The notes beneath the pieces were generated by a model. It did not search any database and was not told the origin of the DNA. It worked only from the letters and a program-made list of their open reading frames with translations. Positions 44,468 through 54,499 of a DNA stretch of 64,000 bases are shown here, in pieces (the stretch's first letter is position 1; the number at the start of each line of letters is the position of its first letter). Source of the DNA: Demequina litorisediminis (GTDB taxonomy: Bacteria > Actinomycetota > Actinomycetes > Actinomycetales > Demequinaceae); the NCBI RefSeq assembly GCF_030161615.1, contig NZ_BSUN01000001.1, positions 1,178,001 to 1,242,000 of the forward strand, read 5' to 3'. The position numbers were made by a program, and so were the translations under genes.

Positions 44468-45283
44468 CTTACGCGCGGCGCTCGGCCGCCCTGGCGGTCG
44501 CCGTCGCGGCGGCGACGCTCCTGACGAGTTGCGTGCGCGCCACGGTCGACACGACCATCGGCGAGGACGACACCTTCAGCCAGCACACCGTGGCCGCCTA
44601 CTCGGACTCGGTAGCAAGTCAAATCACTGACTATCTTGGCGCCGACGTGGACTCCCTCATCTCGGGGATCGAGTCCAACGACGAGTTCGTGGCCTTCCAG
44701 GCCGCTCACCCCGGGCAGGTCGAGATCGCCGACTACGACGACGGCGAGCCTCGCGGGCGTCGAACTGACCCTCACCGACATCCCTCTCGACGAGTTCGCT
44801 GCGGCGTCCACCCAGGCCCTGGCCAGCATCGACGCGAGCGCAAGCCTCACCCGTGAGGACGACCAGTACATCCTCACGGTGACGCGCTCGGCAGACGCCG
44901 ACCTCTCGTCGCTCGCCATGGGTGGCGTCAACCTCGAACTCGCGGAGGCGGCCGTGGACGTGGGTGCGACCTTCACCTTCCCCGGCCTGGTGACGGAGGC
45001 CTCCGCGGGCGACATCGACGGTCACACGGTGACCCTGGGGCTCGCGGACCTCGCGACCACGCCCGAGATCCGCATCGTGGCGGACGCGGCGCCAGCCATC
45101 GACTGGGGTCCCATCCTCCTCGTGGGCGGCATCGCTCTCTCGCTCATCGCGATCGTGGGCGGCGCCGCGTGGCTCATCGTGGACGACCGACGGCGCGCTC
45201 GTCGCACGTCACTGCCGGCTCCCACGACCACCGCGGCGCCGTCCGGACCAGGCATGCTCGGAGACGCCGACCCCGAGCGGTGA
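44464..45283 (+). CDS. Second LppM-like lipoprotein, one AGCT frameshift
   Basis: Paralogue of the preceding gene: signal ending LTSC, VRATVDTTIGEDDTFSQHT matching the first protein's domain start, a membrane segment (GPILLVGGIALSLIAIVGG) and a short basic tail. The break at 44747-44751 reads DDGELAGVELTLTDIPL after correction. Corrected length 272 residues. It overlaps both neighbours by four bases, so three genes form a tight unit with the MFS transporter. Confidence 0.75.
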
Positions 45284-46570
45284 GAACATGGGGTGTGCTC
45301 GCCCCCTATCGTTCGATCCTCTCGCGGCCCGGCGCCGCGGCCTTTGCCTTCTCAGGGCTGCTGTCTCGCGTCCCCATGTCGATGTTCAACATCTCGTTCA
45401 TCCTCATGGTGCAGATCGAGTACGACAGTACGAGATGGCGGGCAGGGTCGCCGCGATCGGCATCCTGTGTTGGGCGCTGCAGACCGTTCCCACCAGCCGG
45501 CTCGCGGATCGCATCGGCCAACGCGCCGCCATGATTCCGTTGGCGTCGCTCCACGTCGTCGGCGCGGCCGTCGGTGTGTGGGCCGCGGTGAACGGCGAGC
45601 CCGAGTGGGTGCTGTGGGTGGCTGTCATCCTCGCCTCGTTCCAGGGCCCGCTCGGCTCGCTGACTCGCGCACGCTGGTCGCACATGCTGCGTTCCGATGA
45701 GGACATCCACACCGCCTTCGCACTGGAGGGGGCGCTCGACGAGGTGTTGTTCATCGCGGGCCCGGCGCTCGCCACCATCCTCGCGACCACCGTGTGGCCG
45801 GGGGCGGGCATCGTGGTCTCGACCACCGCCATGATCCTTGGCCTCACCGTGTTGCTGTCCCTGCGCGCCACCGAGCCGCCGCCGCGCAAGGGCTCCGGCA
45901 CCTCGAGCCTCGGGCTCAAGGTGCCGCCCTCGATCATCGCCGTCACGTTTGTCGCACTCGGCATCGGCACCATGTTCGGGGCGCTCGACATCTCCTTCGT
46001 CGCTTTCGCGGAGGAGGCGGGCCACAAGGGCTGGTCTGGCCTCGTGCTCGGCGTCGTCGCCTTCGGATCATTCACGGGCGGCCTGCTGTACGGCACCAGG
46101 CACTGGCGCACGCCGCTGTGGAAGCGCCTCATCATCGGCTGTGCGCTCCTCACCGGCGGCATGATCGTCCTCGCGTTCTCCGTCAACCTCGTGATGCTCG
46201 CGGGCGTCGGGTTCTTCGCTGGCGTCGCCATCGCACCCACGCTGACCAACTGCGACACCGTGGTGCAGCGAGTCGTGTCGCGTAGCCACATCACCGAGGG
46301 CATGGGGTGGATCCGCATCGGCCAAGGCGTCGGTGTCGCCTTTGGCGCCTGGGCGGGCGGCTGGCTCGTGGACCACCTCGACGCCCAGGCCGGCCTCGCG
46401 CTGGCCGCCGGTGCCGCCATCGCAATGCTGGGCCTGGCCCTCATCACCGCGCCGGTCATCCGCAAGGGAACCGAGCGGGCCGATGCGGCCCAGGAGGACG
46501 ACGCACCCCCTCGTCTCTCCACGGAGCCGACGACTGGATCGACGCCCCGCCCGTGCCGCCGAACGCCTAG
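45280..46570 (+). CDS. MFS transporter, one AGCT-type and one C-run error
   Basis: About twelve hydrophobic segments, with the loop SRLADRIGQRAAM (motif A-like) and GPLGSLTRARWSHML. GTG at 45280 overlaps the lipoprotein stop and reads MRTWGVLAPYRSILSRPG. Near 45427-45430 the sequence has AGTACGAG where AGCTACGAG is expected (EYDSYEMAGRVAAIG), a lost C like the one in the AGE gene. A C-run loss at 46506-46510 restores the end HGADDWIDAPPVPPNA. Corrected length 430 residues. Substrate unknown. Confidence 0.82.
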
Positions 46571-46603
46571 CCTCGGCACGGGCGCCACGGCCCCGGCCGG
46601 GAG

Positions 46604-46621
46604 GTGTGAACGGCTTCACAC
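46604..46621. promoter_or_regulatory. Inverted repeat in the MFS-VanZ intergenic region
   Basis: GTGTGAA and TTCACAC flank CGGC in a 281-bp gap that otherwise shows no gene. It could be a regulator site or a weak terminator for the MFS gene; the remainder of the gap presumably carries the promoter of the next gene. Confidence 0.4.
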
Positions 46622-46851
46622 GGCGTTTTTCCCGGGCCGGGACTTTGTGCCCAATGCCAGGGCCGATGCGGGCCATAGTCTCGTATCAGTCGTCAGGTGA
46701 CACCGCAGTCACTGAACACAATGTGGCTCAGGCGACCATCCGGGGACTAGGTCGCCTGAGCCCACTTCTTCCGGCGATCGGCGCCTCCCGCCCCTCCCCC
46801 GAGGCGCCGATCCCGGATCACCTTCCTCCCCGCCCCACGTACCCTCAAGTC

Positions 46852-47980
46852 ATGAGCGTGTACGTCACCAACGCGGTCCTCACCATGGTCGCCACCGCGC
46901 TGCTGATCCCTCTCGCGATGCTCCCCATCCTCGGTCACACGGTGCGCTACTACGGGCGCCTGCGTGGATGGCCGATGATCGCGGCCCTCGGGTTGCTGGC
47001 GTCAGCGACGGCGCTCGCGGCCTTCACCATCTTCCCGTTGCCAGATGACCTCGAGGCGTGGTGCGCCGCCGATGTCCAGTGGCAGGCTCGATCCGGGCGC
47101 GAGCATCGGCCAGATTGGCGACATCTACGGAGCCGGAGGCCTGCGCGCGCTCGCTGGTTCGTTCACGTTCTGGCAGTTCGCCGCGAACATCGCCCTGTTC
47201 ATGCCGTTCGGCTTCTTCCTGCATCAGGCGAGCCGCTGGCCGGGCATTGCCGTGGTCGCGGTCGGCGCCTCGGCCTCGATGCTGATCGAACTGTCGCAGG
47301 GCACGGGGTTCTTTGGGGTGTTCCCGTGCCCGTATCGGATCTTCGACGTCGACGACCTCATCGCCAACACCGCCGGCGTGGTGTTCGGCCTGGTCGCCTC
47401 GTACATCGCGATCGGACTCCTGCCGTTCACACGGCCCCCGCGCCTTCCCGATCTTGCGCCTCCCGGCCGCATCCGGCGTGCGGTGGCCGTGATGGCCGAC
47501 CTCGGCATCGGCCTCGCGGCGGTGACTGCGATCCAGGGTGTGGGGGTGGTATTCGAGGCGCTGTCCGATGGCCATACGACGCCGCAGCCTGCCGACCTCA
47601 CGCCCACCCTCAACACGTGGGTGGGGGCCGCGGTCGCCCTCGTGCTCGGCGTGGTGGTGCCGCTGGTGCGCGCGGACCGTGCGACGCTCGGCCAGGCCGT
47701 CATGAACATCGCGCCCGTGCGCACGGCCCAGCACACGACCGCGCCTGCGCCGTGGGCCGTGGGGGTCCGCGCTGTGATCAGGTTCGTGCCCTGGATCCTC
47801 TCGCCCACCCTGCTGGGGCCGGTGGCGGCGATGATCGAACTCGCGTGCACGTTCCTCACCCGCGAACGCCAGTCCGTGGCCGGGCTCGCCTCGCTGACCC
47901 GCACCCGCTCGGTGCCGTCCATCCGTGCCGATCGGGCGCGCGGAGACGCTCCCACCGTGGTGATGGAGCCGCTGACGTAG
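46852..47980 (+). CDS. VanZ-like membrane protein, one AGCT frameshift
   Basis: The VanZ-like domain is shown by WQFAANIALFMPFGFFLHQ, SMLIELSQGTGFFG and FDVDDLIANTAGVVFG, with four or five helices. A second membrane part of about 150 residues follows. The break at 47084-47088 (AGGCT) restores VQWQLDPGASIGQIGD. Corrected length 375 residues. VanZ relatives affect glycopeptide tolerance in some species; here the role is unknown. Confidence 0.8.
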
Positions 47981-47996
47981 GCGGTAGCCTCGCGCC

Positions 47997-48843
47997 ATGA
48001 CCGCGCGCATCGCCATCGTCACCACCGTCGACCTCGCCGTCCCCGATGCCGACGAGGAACTGCTTCTCCCGCACCTGCCCGAGGCGGAGTTGGTCGCCTG
48101 GGACAACCCCGAGGTCGACTGGGCGTCGTACGAGGTCGCCATCCTGCGGTCCACCTGGAACTACACCGAGCGCCTGCCCGAGTTCCTTGAATGGGCGAGC
48201 CGCATCTCCGGAGTCACCCGGTTGGTGAATCCCCTCGAGACCGTGGTGTGGAACACCGACAAGCGCTACCTCGACGACCTCGCCGCACGCGGTCTTCCCG
48301 TGGTCCCCACCACCTTCGTCGAGCCGGGAGAAACGGCCGATGCCGCCCTGCTCACCGGCTCGGTGGTGGTCAAGCCGTCCGTGGGCGCGGGTTCCGCAGG
48401 GGCCGCGCTGTTCCACGACGACGAGGCGGCCGCGGCCGCCCACCTTGCCTCGCTGCACGCCGATGGCCGAGTCGCCATGATTCAGCCGTACCTGTCGCAG
48501 GTGGATGAAGTGGGCGAGACCGCCCTGATCTACCTGGGCGGGAAGTTCTCGCATGCTGCCCGCAAGGCCGCGATCCTGTCGCGCGGCATGAGCCTGGTCC
48601 ACGGGGCTGTACGCGGACGAGAAGATCGCGCCGTGTGACGCGACGGAGGCGGAGCGGGCGCTCGCGGACCGCGTGGTCGCCACCCTCCCCGAGGGTCTCG
48701 CGTACGCCAGGGTTGACCTGCTGCCCACCGACGACGGCCCCGTGGTGCTCGAGCTCGAGCCGACCGAGCCGAGCCTGTTCCTCGGGACCGAGCCGGACGC
48801 ACCCGCCCGCGCGGCCCGCACATTCCGCGCGCTGCTGGGCTGA
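47997..48843 (+). CDS. ATP-grasp ligase-like protein, one AGCT frameshift
   Basis: RimK/DcsG-like ATP-grasp protein: LRSTWNYTERLPEFLEW and NPLETVVWNTDKRYLDDLAA are typical, followed by VVVKPSVGAGSAGAALF (ATP lid), MIQPYLSQVDEVGE and ARVDLLPTDDGPVVLELE with the metal ligands. The break is at 48591-48595 (AGCCTGG); AGCTGG gives SRGMSWSTGLYADEKIAP. Corrected length 281 residues. It probably forms an amide bond on a small substrate, not identified. Confidence 0.8.
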
Positions 48844-48860
48844 CGTCCCGGCCGCCGCCG

Positions 48861-49915
48861 CTAGCGCTTCTGGGCCGGCTGTCCGGTGAACAGGTCCAGG
48901 AGGTACTCGGTGCCGCCGCAGTCGGCGACGATGCGGTCTCCCTCGAACGTTCCCTGACGCGGGCCGTCGAGGGGCTCACAGCCGGGGGTCGGCGCGTCAA
49001 AGGGCACCTCGACCGCGGAGTCATCGGCAAGGTTGTGGGTGATCCAGATCTCGTCCTCGACCTTGTCCGTGGTGGGGTCACGATAAGACCCGTGATAGAC
49101 CACGCGCATCCCTTCGAGATCGATCCACGCCTCAAGCCCGTCGCCCGACCCAAACTGCTGGGAGGAGGCGCGCGCGATGCGCTCGTCAATCAGCGACGCG
49201 ACGAAGGCGTCTCCGTCCCACCAGAACACTCCCGTGGAGTAGCCGCCCTCGTCGTAGGCGCCCCAGAGTTCGAGGCCGTCGGGCTGCTCGCCGATGACCT
49301 CGACGTTGCCCACGCCTCCGTCGACCTTGTTCGCGGCGGGCACCGCACCGTTGTCCCAGTTCTCGATGGCCTCGCCCGTCGGCATCACGAGTTGCGTGAC
49401 CTGGGCAAGCCCCGGGCGCCCGCCACGGCGCATCCACGCCGTATCGGTCTGCGCATCCCAGTCGACCACCGTCATCCGGTAGTCGTTGCGCAACTCGTCG
49501 GTGACGAGGAACAGGCTCGCCGGTGGGCGCCACCAGCACGAGCGATTGGCGCTCGGCAAGCGACTGCTCGCCGTCGCCTTCGCCCTCACGGATCACCGTG
49601 AGCCTTCCATGAGTCGTCGTTGACTTCCCACACCCAGTCGGCGATCTCGTGCATGGCCGGACGCTCGGAGTCCTCGCGGTCGTCCTCGACCATCGGCGTG
49701 AGCTCGTATTCAGTCCCCTGCAGCCACTCGGGGCGCGCATCACCTTGCTCGCCGTCGCCGTCGGCACTGGCGGAGGATTCGACGCCGGGCGTCGCATCGG
49801 GCAAGAAGCCGTACTGGCCCAGAAGCCAGTAGGCGCCGTAGGCGGCACCCGCGAGGATCACCACCGTCAGGATCGCTCCTACAGGAACTCTGCCCGCGTC
49901 ATCTCCCCACCGCAT
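48861..49915 (-). CDS. Unknown anchored extracytoplasmic protein, two AGCT frameshifts
   Basis: One N-terminal membrane segment (VPVGAILTVVILAGAAYGAY), then an acidic linker and a Trp-rich region (WMRRGGRPGLAQVTQLV, YSTGVFWWDGDAFVAS) that looks like a beta-rich, perhaps propeller, domain outside the cell. I do not recognise the family. Breaks at 49601-49605 and 49513-49517 give DSWKLTVIREGEGDG and APTGELFLVTDELRN with AGCT. Corrected length 350 residues from 49915; an ATG at 49939 would add eight. Confidence 0.65.
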
Positions 49916-50034
49916 GCCAGGCAGACTATGCCGACCCATCCACGCCTTCGGGGCGGCGCACCGTGCCCCGCGTGGGCTGTCGGCAACTCCACACGCACTT
50001 GCGCGGCGCGCCCCGGTCCGATTGAGTGGCCCCT

Positions 50035-51216
50035 ATGTCCGACCCCGCCGCCGACACCGCGCTGCCCGACCCGCTCACCACCCTCACGCTCGCACAGGCT
50101 GCGCGAGCGCACCAGCGCGAAGTGGCGTCGCTACGACGCCGACGTGCTGCCCCTGTGGGTGGCGGAGATGGATGTGGAGCCTCGCCGCACCGATCAAGGA
50201 GGCCTTGGAGCGCGCCGTCGCCACGGGAGACCTGGGGTACGCGTCCGGCACCGCCTACACGGAGGCCCTGGCTGGCTTCGCCTCGCGACGCTGGGGCTGG
50301 GACGTCTCTCCCGGCCAGATGACGACGGTGGCCGATGTCATCACCGGCTACACCGACATCCTGTGCCTGCTGACGGAGCCGGGCGAACAGATTGTGGTCA
50401 ACCCGCCCGTCTATCCGCCGTTCTACTCGTACCTGAAGGCGGCGGGACGCCGTATCGCGGAGGCACCGCTGACCGAGGACCTTCGTTTGGACCTCGGCAC
50501 TCTTGAGGAGGCGTTCGCGTCCGCCACCGCAGGCGGCCACTCCGCCGCCTACCTGCTGTGCAACCCGCACAACCCCGGCGGTACGGCGCACACCCGCGAG
50601 GAGCCTGGAGCAGGTCGCCGCGCTTGCCGAGCGTTACGGCGTCCGGGTGGTGGCCGACGAGATTCATGCGCCGCTGTTCTACGCGGGCGAGACCTTTGTG
50701 CCGTACCTGTCCGTGGCGGGCGGCGAGCGGGGATTCTCCGTCATGGCGGCGTCCAAGGCATGGAATCTTGCAGGCATCCCCGCCGCGATCGTCATCGGCG
50801 GCACCAAGGCCCAGGATGACCTCGCCCGGTACGGCAACTCGGCCCACCACGGCCCCACGCACTTCGGCACCCTCGCGCAGACGGCGGCCTACGAGCACGG
50901 CGAGCCGTGGCTCGATGCCCTGCTGCCGAGCCTTGACCGCAACCGCCACCTCCTGGCGACGCTCGTCGAGGAGCACCTGCCCGGTGCGGTGTACCGCCTT
51001 CCCGCCGCGACCTACCTCACGTGGATCGACTGCCGGGGCCTCGAACTCGACGTCGACCCCTCGGCGTACTTCCTGGAGCACGCGCGCGTAGCCCTCAACT
51101 CGGGGCCCACGTTCGGCACGGGCGGCGCGGGGCATGTGCGCGTCAACATCGCCACGCATCCCGACATCCTCACCGAAGCCGTGCGCCGCATGGGCGCGTC
51201 GACTCATCGAGGCTGA
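50035..51216 (+). CDS. PatB/MalY-type PLP-dependent C-S lyase, three AGCT frameshifts
   Basis: Fold-type I aminotransferase-like enzyme of the cystathionine beta-lyase (PatB/MalY) group: RRYDADVLPLWVAEMD, NPPVYPPFYSYLKAAGR, LCNPHNPGGTAHTREEL, VVADEIHAPLFY and the PLP lysine in VMAASKAWNLAG. Breaks at 50096-50100, 50178-50182 and 50602-50606 restore LAQLRERTSAKWRRY, DVELAAPIKEAL and REELEQVAALAERYG. Corrected length 392 residues. It probably cleaves cystathionine or related thioethers. Confidence 0.88.
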
Positions 51217-51225
51217 GCGGCGCGG

Positions 51226-51848
51226 TCAGTCCGTCGGGGCGCCAGGCGCGTTCCACACCAGCGTGTAGCGCCACAGCAGTTTCTTCGAGAACTCGCTGCC
51301 CGGCATCAACCGTGCCGAGGTGTCGCGCACGTCGACATACGTCTGCGGAGTGGGCCAGACGCAGGGTGACCCGTGGTCCCAGTAGCCCTTGAAGAGCCTT
51401 GTGAGCCTTGTCGACCACCGAGGCGGCCATCTCCCTGGGCACGTCCACAAGTCCCGCTTTGGCGAGCCCCACCACGAGGACCACGCCGCCGGGAGCGACC
51501 AGGCTCCTTCAGCCGCGAGAGGCCCTCGGTGAGGTCCATGTGGTGCAGGGACGCCACGGCCAGGACCACGTCGTAGGGTCCGGCGGGAAGAGCGTCCGTG
51601 AGGGCATCGCCCTCCAGATAGGTGATCGAGTCCTCACCCTGCGCGCGTGCCCTGCGGATCGAGTCGGCGTGCTCGTCGATGGCGGTGACGGCCAGGCCGC
51701 GTTCGGCGAGGCGCCTCGCCATGAACCCCTCGCCACATCCCACGTCGACGGCGGTGCGGGCACCCTCGGGGATGGCCGCGAGGACCGCCTCGCCGTAGTA
51801 GATGTTGTAGTTGAAGCGCTTGGCGTCCGGCCTGTCGTCATCGCTCAT
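51226..51848 (-). CDS. Class I SAM-dependent methyltransferase, two AGCT frameshifts
   Basis: SAM motif I TAVDVGCGEGFMARRL, motif II VTAIDEHADSIRRAR, DVVLAVASLHHMDL and a later PGGVVLVVGLAK strand. The break at 51501-51505 restores LSRLKELVAPGGVVLVV. A second lies at either 51404-51408 or 51394-51398; both AGCCT are candidates and one must be genuine, giving DKLTRLFKGYW or DKAHKLFKGYW. Corrected length 206 residues. Substrate unknown. Confidence 0.82.
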
Positions 51849-51906
51849 GGCCCTATGGTGACAGGCTCCGGCAGGCCGATGCGTCAGGGCGTGCGAGAAT
51901 GCGCCG

Positions 51907-52494
51907 GTGAGCATGGGGACGGGCATGAGGCTGGCGCGCGCCTTCGTGGCGGCGTCCGTCGCCACCGGCGTCGCGCTGGGTTCCCACGTGGCCGGCGGCG
52001 GGTCGGCGCCCGGCCCTGCCGGGGTGGCGGTGCCGCTGGCGCTGTCATTCGCGGTGTGCGTCCAACTCGCCGGACGCGCCGCCTCCGGGTGGCGCATTGC
52101 GCTCGGAGTTGCGGTCAGCCAGGCGTTGTTCCACGTCCTGTTTGTCATGGGCGGCGGCACGGTGACCATGGACGCGGGCGCGCACGCGCATCACCTCGCG
52201 GCGGGCAGCCTCACGGTGGCCGATGCCTCCCACGCCGCGCACGGCGGCGCCCCCATGACGCTCGCCCACGTGGTCGCGGCCATCGTGACGACGGCCGCGC
52301 TGTGGCGCCTGGACGCCGCGCTCGCTAGCGCGGGCCGCGCCATTGGGCATCTGCTGTCCCGTCTCGCAACCCCCATCTCCCTCACGGCCCCTCACGCCCC
52401 GCGCCGCGCGGCGTCGCCGGCGTCTCCCGCGGGCGACCCCTTGCCACTCGTGTTGGCGAGCGGGCTCGGCCTGCGCGGCCCTCCACTCAGGTGA
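51907..52494 (+). CDS. Hypothetical membrane protein with His-rich loop
   Basis: About four or five hydrophobic segments. A loop with MTMDAGAHAHHLAAG and ASHAAHGG is rich in Met and His, suggesting metal contact. It lies 105 bp upstream of the copper chaperone-DyP pair on the same strand, so a role in copper or haem handling is possible. GTG start, length 195 residues, no frameshift. Not otherwise recognised. Confidence 0.6.
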   Translation: MSMGTGMRLARAFVAASVATGVALGSHVAGGGSAPGPAGVAVPLALSFAVCVQLAGRAASGWRIALGVAVSQALFHVLFVMGGGTVTMDAGAHAHHLAAGSLTVADASHAAHGGAPMTLAHVVAAIVTTAALWRLDAALASAGRAIGHLLSRLATPISLTAPHAPRRAASPASPAGDPLPLVLASGLGLRGPPLR

Positions 52495-52598
52495 CCTGAC
52501 CGCCGGCTGCTGCCGGCCGCATCGGCCCGCCGTCATGGCCCGCCGATCCTTCACCGTTTCCCCGGGGCGGTACGCCCCTGCCTGACTGGAGCACCTTC

Positions 52599-53183
52599 AT
52601 GACCACTGTCCGTACCCCCGCGCGCCTTACCGCGCTTGCCGCGATCGCGGCCCTGTCCCTCGCCGCCTGCGCCTCCGACTCCAACGCCGAGACCTCGGCC
52701 GATGCCGCGACCAGCGGCGAGATCACCATCACCGACCCGTGGGTCAAGACGGCCGAGTCGGGCATGACCGCCGCCTTCGGAACCCTCGTCAACGGGACGG
52801 ACGAGGCCGTGACTCTTGTCGCCGCCGAGACGCCCGCCTCCTCGATGAACGAGTTGCACGAGACGTTGTCCGACGCCTCCGGTGGCATGTCCATGAGCGA
52901 GAAGGAGGGCGGCTTCGAGATCGCGGCGGGCGAGAGCCTTGTCCTCGAGCCAGGCGGCAACCACATCATGCTCATGGACGTCGCCGAGCCGATCGAGGCC
53001 GGTGACGAGGTGGAGTTCACCCTGACCTTCGCCGATGACTCCACCTTCGAGTTCACCGCCGACGCCAAGGACTACACGGGCGCCCAGGAGTCCTACGCGC
53101 CCGAGCACGACATGGACATGGAGATGGACATGGACGCGAGCCCCGAGGCGACCGCAGACGAGCACGCGGGCCACGATCACTGA
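52599..53183 (+). CDS. PCu(A)C-family copper chaperone lipoprotein
   Basis: Lipoprotein signal ending LAAC. The copper site H-M-x-H-x-M appears as NELHETLSDASGGMSM and GGNHIMLMDV. The C-terminal tail is a second metal-binding candidate: DMDMEMDMDASPE followed by HAGHDH. Such proteins carry Cu(I) outside the membrane, usually to cytochrome oxidase. Length 194 residues. Its stop overlaps the next start (TGATG), tying it to a DyP peroxidase. Confidence 0.9.
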   Translation: MTTVRTPARLTALAAIAALSLAACASDSNAETSADAATSGEITITDPWVKTAESGMTAAFGTLVNGTDEAVTLVAAETPASSMNELHETLSDASGGMSMSEKEGGFEIAAGESLVLEPGGNHIMLMDVAEPIEAGDEVEFTLTFADDSTFEFTADAKDYTGAQESYAPEHDMDMEMDMDASPEATADEHAGHDH

Positions 53184-54409
53184 TGTCTCGCGACGCGACT
53201 GAACCCGGTCGCGGCCTCAGCCGGCGGGGGTTCCTCTTTGGAGGAGCCGCCGCCGGCGCGGGCGCGGCCGTCGCGCTCGGCGTGGACAGGGCGCTGGCGT
53301 CCGAACCCCGGGCGACGCTCGACGCGACGGGCCTCAACGGCGCACGCACGGTGGACTTCCACGGCGCCCACCAGGCGGGCATCGCCACGCCCATTGCGTC
53401 CCACGCGACCTACGTGGCTCTGGACCTGCACGGCGACACCGACAGGGATGCGCTGCGCCGCATGATGCGGGTACTGAGCGACGATGCGGCACGCCTCATG
53501 GCGGGCACCGGAGCCCTGGCGGACACCGAACCGGAGCTCGCGACCGTGCCAGCGGCACTCACCGTGACGTTCGGCTTCGGCCCCGAGGCGGTGCGCCGCG
53601 GCGGTGGCGACGCGGCGGCGCCCGCGTGGCTCGGACCGTTACCGGCGTTCGACATCGATGCCCTTGAGGACCGGTGGTCCGGAGGCGACGTGTTGCTCCT
53701 GGTGAGCGCGGACGATGCCGTGACCGTCGCCCACGCGGTGCGCATGCTGCTCAAGGATTCGCGGTCGTTCGCCTCCGTGCGGTGGCGCCAGGACGGCTTC
53801 CGGCGGGCGTACGGCTCCGAGGTATCCGGCACCACCATGCGCAACCTGTTCGGCCAGGTGGACGGCACCACCAACCCTGAGCCGGGCACCTCCGCGTTCG
53901 ACGACGTGGTGTGGACGAGCGACCCCGGCTGGCTCGCGGGCGGAACCTCGCTGGTGCTGCGGCGCATCCGGCTCGATCTTGACGTCTGGGACGAGGTGGA
54001 CCCCGTGGCCCGCTCCTTCGCCGTGGGCCGCCGCATCTCCGATGGTGCGCCGCTGACCGGGACGCGGGAGGCGGACGAGCCCAACTTCGAGGCCACCACC
54101 GCCGCGGGCAATACGGTCATCTCGCCCGTGGCGCACATCGCGCGCTCGCGGCCCGTCGACCCACGGGAGGTGATCTTCCGGCGCGGGTACAACTACGACG
54201 TCCCGCCCACGGGCGACGCCGTCAGCGAGTCCGGCCTGCTGTTCGCGTCCTTTCAGGCCGACGTCGACGCCCAGTTCACGCCCATCCAGCGCCGCCTCGC
54301 CGAGGGCGACCTGCTCAACACCTGGACCACCCCCATCGGCTCCGCGGTGTTTGCCATCCCGCCCGGCTGCCAGGCGGGCGGGTACGTCGGACAGACGCTG
54401 CTGGACTGA
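53183..54409 (+). CDS. Tat-exported DyP-type haem peroxidase
   Basis: Twin-arginine signal SRRGFLFGGAAAGAG, then a DyP fold with FGQVDGTTNPEPGTS, holding the distal catalytic Asp of the GxxDG motif, and the proximal haem histidine in SPVAHIARSRP. It resembles the EfeB/A-type branch. Length 408 residues, no frameshift. Cotranslated with the copper chaperone; no EfeU or EfeO gene is near, so an iron-uptake role is not supported here. Confidence 0.9.
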   Translation: MSRDATEPGRGLSRRGFLFGGAAAGAGAAVALGVDRALASEPRATLDATGLNGARTVDFHGAHQAGIATPIASHATYVALDLHGDTDRDALRRMMRVLSDDAARLMAGTGALADTEPELATVPAALTVTFGFGPEAVRRGGGDAAAPAWLGPLPAFDIDALEDRWSGGDVLLLVSADDAVTVAHAVRMLLKDSRSFASVRWRQDGFRRAYGSEVSGTTMRNLFGQVDGTTNPEPGTSAFDDVVWTSDPGWLAGGTSLVLRRIRLDLDVWDEVDPVARSFAVGRRISDGAPLTGTREADEPNFEATTAAGNTVISPVAHIARSRPVDPREVIFRRGYNYDVPPTGDAVSESGLLFASFQADVDAQFTPIQRRLAEGDLLNTWTTPIGSAVFAIPPGCQAGGYVGQTLLD

Positions 54410-54413
54410 CCGG

Positions 54414-54476
54414 GCACGGTCACGGCGCGGTCACGGGTAAGTCACGGACTCGCCGCGACGCTTGCCGTGACCGTGC
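54414..54476. repeat. Inverted and direct TCACGG repeats after DyP gene
   Basis: GCACGGTCACGG (54414-54425) and CCGTGACCGTGC (54465-54476) are exact inverse 12-mers. Two further TCACGG copies lie between them. This may be a terminator for the copper/DyP operon or an operator for the next gene. Confidence 0.5.
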
Positions 54477-54499
54477 ACAGCGGCGCTACCGTGGGACGC

